A stretch of DNA of 64,000 nucleotides, taken from positions 1,948,501 to 2,012,500 of the forward strand of contig NZ_CP047045.1 of assembly GCF_009792355.1 (NCBI RefSeq). The letters are read 5' to 3'. The DNA is from Terricaulis silvestris. GTDB taxonomy: Bacteria > Pseudomonadota > Alphaproteobacteria > Caulobacterales > Aquidulcibacteraceae. Made by a program: the position numbers and the translations under genes. Below are positions 1-6,472 of this stretch, piece by piece; the stretch's first letter is position 1, and the number at the start of each line of letters is the position of its first letter. The notes beneath the pieces were generated by a model, which saw only the letters and a list, made by a program, of their open reading frames with translations, made no database searches and was not told where the DNA came from.

Positions 1-642
1 CATCGCCGCGCCGACGCCGAGGCCGGCGAAGCCGTGTTCGGTGATGGGGGTATCGACGACGCGCGTCGGGCCGAACTCTTGCAGGAGTTCGCGCGTGACT
101 TTGTAGGCGCCTTGGTACTCGGCGACCTCTTCGCCCATGACGAAGACTTTGTCGTCGCGGCGCATCTCTTCGGCCATGGCGTCACGCAACGCGTCGCGGA
201 GCGTGATTTTAATCATCTGCGTGCCGGCTGGGATTTCGGGATCTGTTTGCGCGGTTGGGCCCCCGCCCCCTTGCGGGGCGGGGGTTGGGGGTGGGGGGCG
301 GTCCGTCGTGCGTGTGCTTGCAGGCGTTGGCGCGTCGGAACGCCCCCCCTCACCCTGCCCTCTCCCCCGCGAGGGGGGAGAGAGTTTTTGTTGCACGGCT
401 TCGCCTTCGCCCTGCAGCTCGGCGATCGGGGTGTTCACCTTCACACCTTGCGCGCCTTCTTCGATCAGGAGCGCCGTCACTGTGCCTTCGTCGACGGCTT
501 CGACTTCCATCGTGGCTTTGTCGGTTTCGATCTCGGCGATGACTTGGCCGGGTTCGATTTTGTCGCCGACCTTCACCAACCACTTGGCAAGGTTACCCTC
601 CTCCATCGTTGGAGAAAGCGCGGGCATGAGGATTTGCGTCAT
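1..642 (-). CDS. pdhB: Pyruvate dehydrogenase E1 component beta subunit with N-terminal lipoyl domain (partial, C-terminus beyond window)
   Basis: E1 beta of the pyruvate dehydrogenase complex, which with E1 alpha decarboxylates pyruvate and acylates lipoyl groups. Only the first 214 codons lie in the window. Residues 1-78 form a lipoyl domain with the lipoyl lysine at K42 in the ETDKATMEV motif. Residues about 82-142 are a Pro/Gly/Ser/Arg-rich linker. From about M143 the E1 beta fold begins ([37 protein letters not shown]). An N-terminal lipoyl domain on E1 beta is usual in alphaproteobacteria. The ATG at 642 overlaps the stop of the upstream MAPEG-like gene (TGATG), so translation is probably coupled. 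Unusually, the linker is encoded by two palindromic repeats that keep the reading frame, and pdhB is separated from pdhA by two small membrane-protein genes. Confidence 0.96.
   Translation of the reverse strand, partial: MTQILMPALSPTMEEGNLAKWLVKVGDKIEPGQVIAEIETDKATMEVEAVDEGTVTALLIEEGAQGVKVNTPIAELQGEGEAVQQKLSPPSRGRGQGEGGRSDAPTPASTRTTDRPPPPTPAPQGGGGPTAQTDPEIPAGTQMIKITLRDALRDAMAEEMRRDDKVFVMGEEVAEYQGAYKVTRELLQEFGPTRVVDTPITEHGFAGLGVGAAM
259..300. repeat. GC-rich palindromic repeat inside pdhB linker (element 1)
   Basis: A perfect 10-bp inverted repeat, CCCCCGCCCC (260-269) and GGGGCGGGGG (275-284), with a 5-base loop, is followed by a G-rich tail to 300. It reads in frame through the pdhB linker. 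The shape (a C-run stem, short loop, G-run stem, then a G/T tail) resembles small dispersed intergenic palindromes of GC-rich alphaproteobacteria. That it is dispersed in this genome is inference. Confidence 0.7.
341..384. repeat. GC-rich palindromic repeat inside pdhB linker (element 2)
   Basis: The inverted repeat CTCTCCCCC (360-368) and GGGGGAGAG (374-382) is flanked by a C-rich arm from 341 (CCCCCCCTCACCCTGCC). This matches my memory of a very common alphaproteobacterial intergenic palindrome whose spurious translation contains [12 protein letters not shown], and one reading frame here gives exactly that string. In the pdhB frame it encodes part of the Ser/Pro/Arg/Gly-rich linker and leaves both flanking domains intact and in frame. 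Confidence 0.75.
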
Positions 643-1040
643 CAGTTCAAGATCCCGAGAACGGCAAGGAAGATAAATGCGCACGCGACGATTCCAGCGA
701 GCCAAAACAGCGGACGAATGACCGGCCAGCCGGCGAGGTAGATCACGGCGTGGCCCACGCGCGCCCAGAAGAAGAGCTGCGCGCCGAGGATTGTCCATTG
801 GTTGGAGATGTTGGCGACGGCGGCGATGAGAACGAGCGGTACGAAGAACCAAAGGTTTTCGCGCAGGTTCTCAACGTTGCGCTTGGCGCGCGCCGGGAAC
901 GTGTTGGACGCGGGAAGATTGTCGCGGTTGTTGGCGAGGACGAGGCCGCCGTGCTGGCGGATGTTGGCGCTGGCTTGGATCATCACGACGATGAAAAGCA
1001 GCAGGATCGAATAGGCGAGATAGGTAAGCTCCGGCGTCAT
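642..1040 (-). CDS. MAPEG-family small integral membrane protein
   Basis: A 132-residue protein with about four hydrophobic segments (residues about 5-22, 65-83, 90-105, 110-130). The second segment is preceded by [12 protein letters not shown], the charged signature of the MAPEG superfamily (glutathione/eicosanoid membrane enzymes and bacterial relatives). Substrate is unknown and glutathione transferase activity is only a family-level possibility. The ATG at 1040 overlaps the upstream stop (ATGA) and the gene's own stop overlaps the pdhB start, so the gene is embedded in the pdhA-pdhB transcript. The longer open frame running back to 1274 lies antisense in phase to the neighbouring gene and is not the true start. 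Confidence 0.85.
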   Translation of the reverse strand: MTPELTYLAYSILLLFIVVMIQASANIRQHGGLVLANNRDNLPASNTFPARAKRNVENLRENLWFFVPLVLIAAVANISNQWTILGAQLFFWARVGHAVIYLAGWPVIRPLFWLAGIVACAFIFLAVLGILN

Positions 1041-1480
1041 TGTTGTTTCCCCCTGCGCGCAAGCATCATCAGCATCAGCCGCGCCATGCCGTAGTAGAAG
1101 AGCGCCACGCCGGCGGCGATGGCGAGCACTACGCCGATCATGTCGCCGATACCCATGAGCATCGCCGCCGTAGCGGGATCGAGCAGCATCACAATCGCCA
1201 TCAGCGTGCATGAGACCGTGATGGCGACGGCGACATAACCGAGCGCAAGGTTGTGGCGATCGCGGCCGGTCCATTCGCGACGCGCCGCGAAGCGGCTGCC
1301 GGCCAGGTACACGAGCGCTGCGAACACGCCGATGCCAATGCCGGTGCTAGGCAAGTCCACGCCGACGGTGCGCAACAAGTTCACGATGAAGCCGAGCAGG
1401 ATCAGCGCAACGATATACACAACCGCAAACCAGCGCAGGTTCGCGGCGACGGAGTACGTCGGTTGCGCGGCTTCGCTCAC
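1037..1480 (-). CDS. Conserved four-helix membrane protein of unknown function (possibly ABZJ_00895-like)
   Basis: A 147-residue protein starting at GTG 1480, whose start overlaps the pdhA stop (GTGA). Hydrophobic segments lie at about 16-38, 44-62, 77-100 and 108-140. A conserved-looking cytoplasmic loop, SRFAARREWTGRDRH, sits between helices 2 and 3. The arrangement recalls the uncharacterised ABZJ_00895 family of small membrane proteins, but that is from memory and uncertain. It overlaps the MAPEG-like gene by 4 nt. Both genes interrupt the usual pdhA-pdhB adjacency. No catalytic motif is visible. Confidence 0.8.
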   Translation of the reverse strand: MSEAAQPTYSVAANLRWFAVVYIVALILLGFIVNLLRTVGVDLPSTGIGIGVFAALVYLAGSRFAARREWTGRDRHNLALGYVAVAITVSCTLMAIVMLLDPATAAMLMGIGDMIGVVLAIAAGVALFYYGMARLMLMMLARRGKQQ

Positions 1481-2466
1481 AGATAGATGTCCGTCATCAG
1501 CTCGGACGGATCGGGCTCTGGGCTTTGTTGCGCGAACTCGGCGCTTTCGGTGACCACGGTGCGGATGTCGCGGTCGATTTGCTTCAGTTCATCCTCGGTG
1601 GCGTGGCCGGCGTCGATCAGCAGCTTCTTCACGTGCTCGATCGGGTCGCGCTTGGACTTCTGTTCGTCCACCTCTTCCTTGGTGCGATATTTGGCGGGGT
1701 CAGACATGGAGTGGCCGCGATAGCGGTAGGTCTTCATCTCTAGCAAATACGGCCCCTCGCCCGTGCGCGCGCGTTCGACGGCGCGTCTGCCGGCTTCACG
1801 CACGGCAACGACATCCATGCCGTCCACTTCTTCGCCCGGAATGTTGAAGCTGATGCCGCGCTTGTGCAGATGCGTCTCCGAGGTTGAGCGCTGGATCGAG
1901 GTGCCCATGGCGTACTGGTTGTTCTCGATCACGAACACGACCGGCAGCTTCCAGAGCGCGGCCATATTGAAGCTCTCGTAGACTTGGCCTTGGTTGGCGG
2001 CGCCGTCGCCGAAATAGGTGAGACAGACTTTGCCGTCGCCGCGATATTTGTTGGCGAAGGCGAGGCCGGCGCCGAGCGAGACTTGCGCGCCGACGATGCC
2101 GTGGCCGCCGTAAAACGCCTTCTCGATGCTGAACATATGCATCGATCCGCCCTTGCCCTTGGAGTAGCCGCCACTCCTGCCGGTGAGTTCGGCCATGACG
2201 CCGTTGGCGGTCATGCCGGCGGCGAGCATGTGGCCGTGATCGCGATAGGCGGTGATCACTTGGTCGCCGTCTTTCAGCGCGGCTTGCATGCCGACGACGA
2301 CGGCTTCCTGGCCGATATAGAGGTGGCAGAAGCCACCAATCAGCCCCATGCCGTAGAGCTGCCCGGCGCGCTCCTCGAAGCGGCGGATCAGCATCATGTC
2401 GCGGTAGTACTGAAGCAGATCGTCCTTGGTCGCTTCGGCGCTTGCCTTGCCGTTGCCTTTGGCCAT
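1477..2466 (-). CDS. pdhA: Pyruvate dehydrogenase E1 component alpha subunit
   Basis: The thiamine-diphosphate-binding subunit of pyruvate dehydrogenase, 329 residues, the usual alphaproteobacterial length. The ThDP motif runs from GDGAANQG (about 153-160) to ENN (about 181-183). The conserved YRDHGH and the serine-containing phosphorylation-loop region TYRYRGHSMSDPAKYR are present. The start is set at ATG 2466 because GGAGG lies about 9 nt upstream (2475-2480). The open frame continues another 63 codons upstream, but that stretch is low-complexity Arg-rich and lacks family similarity. It is the first gene of a four-gene overlapping unit with two membrane-protein genes and pdhB. A possible structured leader precedes it (2577-2678). 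Confidence 0.97.
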   Translation of the reverse strand: MAKGNGKASAEATKDDLLQYYRDMMLIRRFEERAGQLYGMGLIGGFCHLYIGQEAVVVGMQAALKDGDQVITAYRDHGHMLAAGMTANGVMAELTGRSGGYSKGKGGSMHMFSIEKAFYGGHGIVGAQVSLGAGLAFANKYRGDGKVCLTYFGDGAANQGQVYESFNMAALWKLPVVFVIENNQYAMGTSIQRSTSETHLHKRGISFNIPGEEVDGMDVVAVREAGRRAVERARTGEGPYLLEMKTYRYRGHSMSDPAKYRTKEEVDEQKSKRDPIEHVKKLLIDAGHATEDELKQIDRDIRTVVTESAEFAQQSPEPDPSELMTDIYL

Positions 2467-2576
2467 TCGCACGTTCCTCCGCCACCACGACATGACGCGC
2501 GCACGCGCGATGTCCACGTCGCGCGGCGCGTTTCTCTTATGCGGTAATGACTTGGCTCGCCAGGAAGCTTTGCGAT

Positions 2577-2678
2577 GCTGCATTGCAGCAGAGGACCGCC
2601 GGCGCCCGCTCAGACGCGCCGGGAAAATCGGGCGCTGCCTCCGAGGGGGATGCAAGGCGTCCCAAACGGGCGCCGGCG
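2577..2678 (-). other. Candidate structured RNA / attenuator in the ftsB-pdhA spacer
   Basis: The 225-nt spacer between ftsB and pdhA has no convincing coding frame. It holds a perfect 12-bp inverted repeat: CGCCGGCGCCCG at 2597-2608 and CGGGCGCCGGCG at 2667-2678. This would close a 58-nt interior containing smaller stems (GCGCC/GGCGC around 2616-2634 and GACGC/GCGTC). Immediately toward pdhA is the palindrome GCTGCATTGCAGC (2577-2589). Read on the minus strand this is a multi-branched structure about 110 nt upstream of the pdhA start. There is no U-tract, so it is not a plain intrinsic terminator. I do not recognise a known riboswitch. Confidence 0.4.
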
Positions 2679-2691
2679 TTCTTGGTTGCGC

Positions 2692-2985
2692 TCAGGGATC
2701 GAGCGCGAAGACGAGTTCGTCGCTGTCGCCGGCGGCCAGCGTGATGCGGGCGCGCTCGTCGAGATAGTCGAGGTCGAGGGTTTCGGGGCGCAGACGCGCG
2801 GCGCGGGCTTCGAGGTCGGCATGCTCTTCTTCGAGGCCGGCGACGCGTTGCTCGAGCGCGCGTTCCTGCGCTTGCAGGTCGACGTACGCGACGAGGCCTT
2901 GGCGGCCTGTCACGGCGTGCGCGCCGAGATAAAGAATGCCCGCGCCTAGAGCGATGCTCATTGCAGCGGTTCCACGTTTCGACAT
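2692..2985 (-). CDS. ftsB: Cell division protein FtsB/DivIC family (septum formation initiator)
   Basis: A 97-residue bitopic protein with a short cytoplasmic N-terminus, one membrane helix (about residues 7-25, ending LGAHAVTG) and a periplasmic coiled coil (about 33-68, heptads rich in Glu/Leu/Ala). A conserved terminal segment with ETLDLDYLDERAR follows. This matches the FtsB/DivIC fold, which bridges FtsL and FtsQ in the divisome. ATG 2985 is preceded by GAGGGG about 11 nt upstream. In related alphaproteobacteria ftsB sits directly between eno and pdhA. Here pdhA still follows, but eno is 6.4 kb away. Confidence 0.88.
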   Translation of the reverse strand: MSKRGTAAMSIALGAGILYLGAHAVTGRQGLVAYVDLQAQERALEQRVAGLEEEHADLEARAARLRPETLDLDYLDERARITLAAGDSDELVFALDP

Positions 2986-3387
2986 CGTACCGACCCCTCG
3001 GAGGCCGGGAAGATGAGTCTCGGTAGTTAATGAAATATTTACGGACTCGAAGAGGCGCGGAACAAAACGAGTCCAAAGAGTCTCGCTGAATCAGCAACTT
3101 AGAAGAATGGCGCAAGATGTGGTGGGGCGGAGTCGAGGCGACTCCTACATGGAGACCCGGCGCTTGGTGAAAAATATTTTTGCAGTGATCAGCCAAAAAG
3201 GCCGCCGAAAGCGTCGGGAACGAACGAGACCAGACCAAACATCAGCACCGCGAAACGGATCAACATCGTCTTGCGCTCCTCGACCGCCCTCCCCGGCGAT
3301 GCATTCAAGCTAGGCGCACCTGCGCCCGTTCGCCGTGACAGCCGTCACTGCTTGGGCGGTTCGGCGACGCATGCGAAACTCCCTGAG
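2986..3387. other. 402-base gene-poor spacer between ftsB and the vanX-like gene
   Basis: Divergent spacer, more AT-rich than its surroundings. It contains two short perfect stems: GGACTCG (3043-3049) with CGAGTCC (3068-3074), and GGAGTCG (3129-3135) with CGACTCC (3139-3145) around a 3-base loop. It also contains an AT-rich stretch (AAAAATATTTTT near 3172) and one small reading frame with a good Shine-Dalgarno on the minus strand (3189-3266). It presumably carries the promoters for ftsB (minus) and the vanX-like gene (plus), but I cannot place -35/-10 boxes with confidence. No tRNA-like structure is seen. Confidence 0.6.
3189..3266 (-). CDS. Candidate 25-residue hydrophobic small protein
   Basis: ATG at 3266 is preceded by GAGGAG (3276-3281) with ideal 9-nt spacing. 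The frame encodes 25 residues beginning MLIRFAVLMFGLVSFVPDAF, followed by GGLFG and TGA (3189-3191). The peptide resembles a small membrane or signal-like peptide. Support is only the ribosome-binding site, the hydrophobicity and its position in an otherwise empty spacer. It could be chance. Confidence 0.35.
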   Translation of the reverse strand: MLIRFAVLMFGLVSFVPDAFGGLFG

Positions 3388-4101
3388 ATGTGGATGACGA
3401 AGGCCTGGGGTGCGGTGGCGTTTGCGATGGTGCTGAGCGCCTGTGCGCCGGAACGCGCGCCAACGCCAGAGCCAACGCCGGCTACCGAAACGCAGACGCC
3501 GGACTTCGTCGATGTGCGCGCCTTGGCGCCGGATATCGTGGTCGAGATACGCTACGCGGGCGCGGACAATTTCGTCGGCCGGCCGATCGCGGGGTACGAG
3601 GCGGCGGTATGTTTGCTGAGCCGCGACGCGGCCACGGCTCTGGCGGCGGTGCACGAGCGGCTGCGCGCGTCCGGGCGTGCGATCAAAGTGTACGATTGCT
3701 ACCGCCCTGCCCGCGCGGTGGCGGATTTTGCCGTGTGGGCGCGCGATCTCGACGATCAGCGCACCAAGGCGGAATACTATCCCAACGTCGACAAAGCGCA
3801 GCTGTTTGAGCTTGGCTACATCGCCGAACGCTCGGGGCATTCGCGCGGATCGACCGTGGATGTTACGCTTGTGGACTGGGCGACAGGCGCCGAGATCGAC
3901 ATGGGCACGTCGTACGACCTGTTCGATCCGCGCTCATGGCCATCGGATGAGAGCGTCGGCGCCGCGGCGCGGGAAAACCGGCGGGTGCTGGCGGCGGCGA
4001 TGCGGACCTATGGCTTTACCCCGCTCCAGGAGGAGTGGTGGCATTTCACGCTAGAGAACGAACCGTATCCGCAGACGTTCTTCGATGTGCCAGTGCGCTG
4101 A
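3388..4101 (+). CDS. D-alanyl-D-alanine dipeptidase, VanX/DdpX family, predicted lipoprotein
   Basis: A 237-residue zinc dipeptidase. Residues 1-18 are a signal peptide ending in the lipobox LSAC with the lipidated Cys at 19, followed by a Pro/Thr-rich spacer. The M15D signature is complete: YRP with Arg106 (substrate carboxylate/transition-state Arg), SGHSRGSTVD giving zinc ligands His151 and Asp158, and EEWWHF giving catalytic Glu216 and zinc ligand His219. The family cleaves D-Ala-D-Ala; an outer-membrane-anchored copy would recycle or trim peptidoglycan dipeptides rather than confer glycopeptide resistance (inference). ATG 3388 or 3394 are both possible starts; the frame upstream of 3388 lacks a signal-peptide pattern. 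The plus-strand TIR-like gene follows after 100 nt. Confidence 0.9.
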   Translation: MWMTKAWGAVAFAMVLSACAPERAPTPEPTPATETQTPDFVDVRALAPDIVVEIRYAGADNFVGRPIAGYEAAVCLLSRDAATALAAVHERLRASGRAIKVYDCYRPARAVADFAVWARDLDDQRTKAEYYPNVDKAQLFELGYIAERSGHSRGSTVDVTLVDWATGAEIDMGTSYDLFDPRSWPSDESVGAAARENRRVLAAAMRTYGFTPLQEEWWHFTLENEPYPQTFFDVPVR

Positions 4102-4201
4102 GGCCTGTTCCCCCGTGTTCGGTCAGCCACTGTTCATGTGACTTGAGTTACGCGCGTGTGAACGGCGTATGCCCAAATACGGCTGGGAGCTAAGCTACGT
4201 C

Positions 4202-5443
4202 ATGTCCAACGCCGACGACCGGTTGAAAGTGTTCATTCTGCACGCGCGGGCCGACGCTGGCTTTGCCGGACAGGTTGAGGCGTTCTTGCACGAGGCGGGG
4301 TACAGCGCGAGCAACGGCGTTCAGAGCGCGGATGTCGTGGTGTTCGTGCTGAGCGACGCCTCGGGGCGCTCGGCGGAGTGCATCCGTGAAGCGCAGGAGG
4401 CCAGTAGGCTCGGCAAATCTATAGCGCCCGTGCTGCCCCAGCCTTTGCGCGAACCGGCGCCCGGCGGCATCGCGCAGCGTGGGCTGATCCGGTTCTATAT
4501 CGATCCTGCCGCGCCGAACTCCGGGTTCTTCGATGGCCAAAAGCGGTTGATCGACACGCTGGAGGCGTGTGCTGAGGATGTGGTGATGGCGCGCCAACGT
4601 GTGCATGCGGGGCGCAGCGACCTTGACGCTCTGAACAAGGAGCTCCGCAAAGCGCGCGACGAGATCGAGCAGATCAAGCGCAGTGCGCGCGATCAGCAGC
4701 GCAGGCAGGCGCCCCGCCCTGCTCCGCCGGACCTGCCGCCGATCTATTACGATCGGCCACCACGGCGCGGCCCGCGTATTCCTTGGCTGCGTGGCGGCTT
4801 TCTGTTGCTGGTTGGCGCTTGGGTGGTCGGCTTTTTCGTGAGCGACACCGTGAGCGACGGCACGCGCGCCATCGCTGCGAATGCCGCAACGTGGGCGACC
4901 GATCTTTATGGTGCGTCGGATCCGCCCAAGCAGCGCACGGTGTTGGCAGAAGACTTTACGCCGGAGCGTGATGCGTTCGCCGCCGCCGCGGGCGCGAACG
5001 TGCGCGACTATCCGCTGACGACCGGCAACCTGCTGGTAGAACTGCCGGCGCGATCGCCGCTGGCGATCAACGGGCGCGTGATGATTCAGGGTGAATGGTG
5101 GTTTCGCGTTACGCTGCCTGATCAGCGCGTGGGCTTCGTGCATCAGAGCACGGTTGCGTGGGGTTCGCCGCCGGCGCCGCCCGCAACACAAGCGCCGAAC
5201 ATCACCGCGGTTGATCCTGCGGTTGCCGCAGCTGCGGGACGCGCGGGCGCGAAGATCCGCACCAGCCCAAGCCGATCGGCGCGCGTGATCGTGCGGGTGG
5301 CGAGCGGCGCTGCGCTTACGATCACCGGCAAACGGCGCATTGGCGAGCATTGGTGGTACCGCGTGCGCACAGCGGAGGGCCAAGAGGGCTTTGCCCGCGA
5401 TGACGTGCTGACCGCGCCGGGCGGCGGGACGCTTAGCCTCTAG
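4202..5443 (+). CDS. TIR-like / coiled-coil / single-pass membrane / double SH3 domain protein
   Basis: A 413-residue protein. Residues about 7-80 resemble a shortened TIR domain: KVFILHARADAGFA (strand A and the loop), then SADVVVFVLSDASGRSAECIREA, which matches the S..C..E helix carrying the catalytic Glu (here E63), then GKSIAPVL. The central BB-loop part of a normal TIR is missing. Residues about 135-170 are a charged coiled coil and 171-193 a Pro/Arg linker. A membrane helix (about 196-214) is followed by two bacterial SH3 repeats (about 263-322 and 347-406), presumably periplasmic and wall-binding. Start chosen at ATG 4202 (GGGAG 12 nt upstream); ATG 4169 is the alternative. Its stop directly abuts the stop of the convergent ATP-grasp gene. 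NADase activity is untested inference. Confidence 0.72.
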   Translation: MSNADDRLKVFILHARADAGFAGQVEAFLHEAGYSASNGVQSADVVVFVLSDASGRSAECIREAQEASRLGKSIAPVLPQPLREPAPGGIAQRGLIRFYIDPAAPNSGFFDGQKRLIDTLEACAEDVVMARQRVHAGRSDLDALNKELRKARDEIEQIKRSARDQQRRQAPRPAPPDLPPIYYDRPPRRGPRIPWLRGGFLLLVGAWVVGFFVSDTVSDGTRAIAANAATWATDLYGASDPPKQRTVLAEDFTPERDAFAAAAGANVRDYPLTTGNLLVELPARSPLAINGRVMIQGEWWFRVTLPDQRVGFVHQSTVAWGSPPAPPATQAPNITAVDPAVAAAAGRAGAKIRTSPSRSARVIVRVASGAALTITGKRRIGEHWWYRVRTAEGQEGFARDDVLTAPGGGTLSL

Positions 5444-6472
5444 CTATTCCGCTTCGACGCCCGTACGCGCGATGGCGAGCGCGAGGATGCGGTTGATCAG
5501 CTCGGGATATGGCAGGCCGTCATGGGCGGCGCTTTGGGCGTATTCTTCACTGCGGGCGATTTCCGGGTTGGGGTTGGCTTCGATGAAATACGCGACGCCG
5601 TCATTGCCAAGCCGGAAATCAATGCGAGCGTAGCCGTCGACTTCGAGCACCCGGCAGATGCGCTTGGCGACGTCGCGGATGCGGATGCTGGCGTTGGGCG
5701 CGATGTCTTCGGCGGGGCCGATTTTTACGCCGACTTGTTCTTGATATTTGACGTTGCGCTTCACGCGCTCGGTTGCGATGGCGTGATTGCCGTTGGTGAG
5801 CTTTTCGAACTGCAGTTCCCACACAGGCAGCGCTTTCAGGCGGTCGTTGCCGAGGACGCCGACGTAGATTTCGCGGCCGTCGATGAATTGCTCGGCGATC
5901 GCGGCAGTGCCCAGATGTTCGTGGATGAAGCGGACGCGCTCGCCAAGTTCTTCGTCGTTGTTGACGACCGACGCTTGCGAAATCCCCATCGAACCGTCTT
6001 CGATGTTGCTCTTGACGATGAGCGGGAAGCGCAGCCGCGCGGGGCGATTGATCTTGCGGCCCGGTTGAAACACCGCGAACGCGGGCGTGGCGATGCGGTG
6101 ATACTTCAAGAGTTTCTTCGACAGGTCCTTGCCCTGCGCCAACACTTGGCCGCGCGGATTGCAGCCGGTGTACGGTACGCGCATCAGTTCGAGGAAGCTT
6201 GCGATGTTTTGGCCGTAGACGGCCTCGCCGTGGAATTCGATCAGCAAGTTGAAGACGACGTCGGGCTTCCAGGTTTCGATCTCATCACGGATCGGTTTCA
6301 GATCGTACTGGACGCCGAGGACGTGCACTTCGTGGCCGAGTTCGGCGAGTGTGGAGATGACGTCGTATTCGGTCTTGAAGAAGTTGATCTCTTTGTCGGA
6401 GAGGCCTTCCATCGTGGCCGGCGGCACACCGTCCGGGTGGCAGAGCACGAGGACGCGAAGCTTTTCCTTCAT
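5444..6472 (-). CDS. ATP-grasp ligase related to D-alanine-D-alanine ligase
   Basis: A 342-residue protein with the three-part ATP-grasp fold. It has an N-terminal Rossmann-like part (VLVLCHPDG; DVVFNLLIEFHGEAVYGQNI), an ATP-binding part with K154 (FPLIVKSNIEDGSMGIS) and E194 (AEQFIDGRE), and Mg-binding residues D285 and E298/N300 in YARIDFRL and FIEANPNPE. These are typical of Ddl-type carboxylate-amine ligases. The N-terminal domain is not that of housekeeping Ddl, so D-Ala-D-Ala synthesis is not assured; the substrate is unknown. Its ATG overlaps the stop of the upstream metallopeptidase gene (ATGA, 6469-6472), so the pair is a translationally coupled ligase plus peptidase unit. Confidence 0.85.
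   Translation of the reverse strand: MKEKLRVLVLCHPDGVPPATMEGLSDKEINFFKTEYDVISTLAELGHEVHVLGVQYDLKPIRDEIETWKPDVVFNLLIEFHGEAVYGQNIASFLELMRVPYTGCNPRGQVLAQGKDLSKKLLKYHRIATPAFAVFQPGRKINRPARLRFPLIVKSNIEDGSMGISQASVVNNDEELGERVRFIHEHLGTAAIAEQFIDGREIYVGVLGNDRLKALPVWELQFEKLTNGNHAIATERVKRNVKYQEQVGVKIGPAEDIAPNASIRIRDVAKRICRVLEVDGYARIDFRLGNDGVAYFIEANPNPEIARSEEYAQSAAHDGLPYPELINRILALAIARTGVEAE

Noticed and set aside
642-1274. 210-codon minus frame covering the MAPEG-like gene
   Set aside because: Only its 3' part is coding. The first 78 codons run in the wrong phase through the neighbouring membrane-protein gene and are Arg/His-rich.
3027-3041. Possible CtrA box (TTAA-N7-TTTA) upstream of ftsB
   Set aside because: One mismatch in a short motif within the most AT-rich spacer of the window; chance occurrence is likely and no second half-site supports it.
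2537-3238. 233-codon minus frame across ftsB and its spacer
   Set aside because: Arg/Pro/Ser-rich shadow of ftsB in another phase with no domain similarity.
4190-5383. 397-codon frame antisense to the TIR/SH3 gene
   Set aside because: Composition is typical of antisense frames in GC-rich DNA; the plus-strand frame has recognisable domains and a ribosome-binding site.
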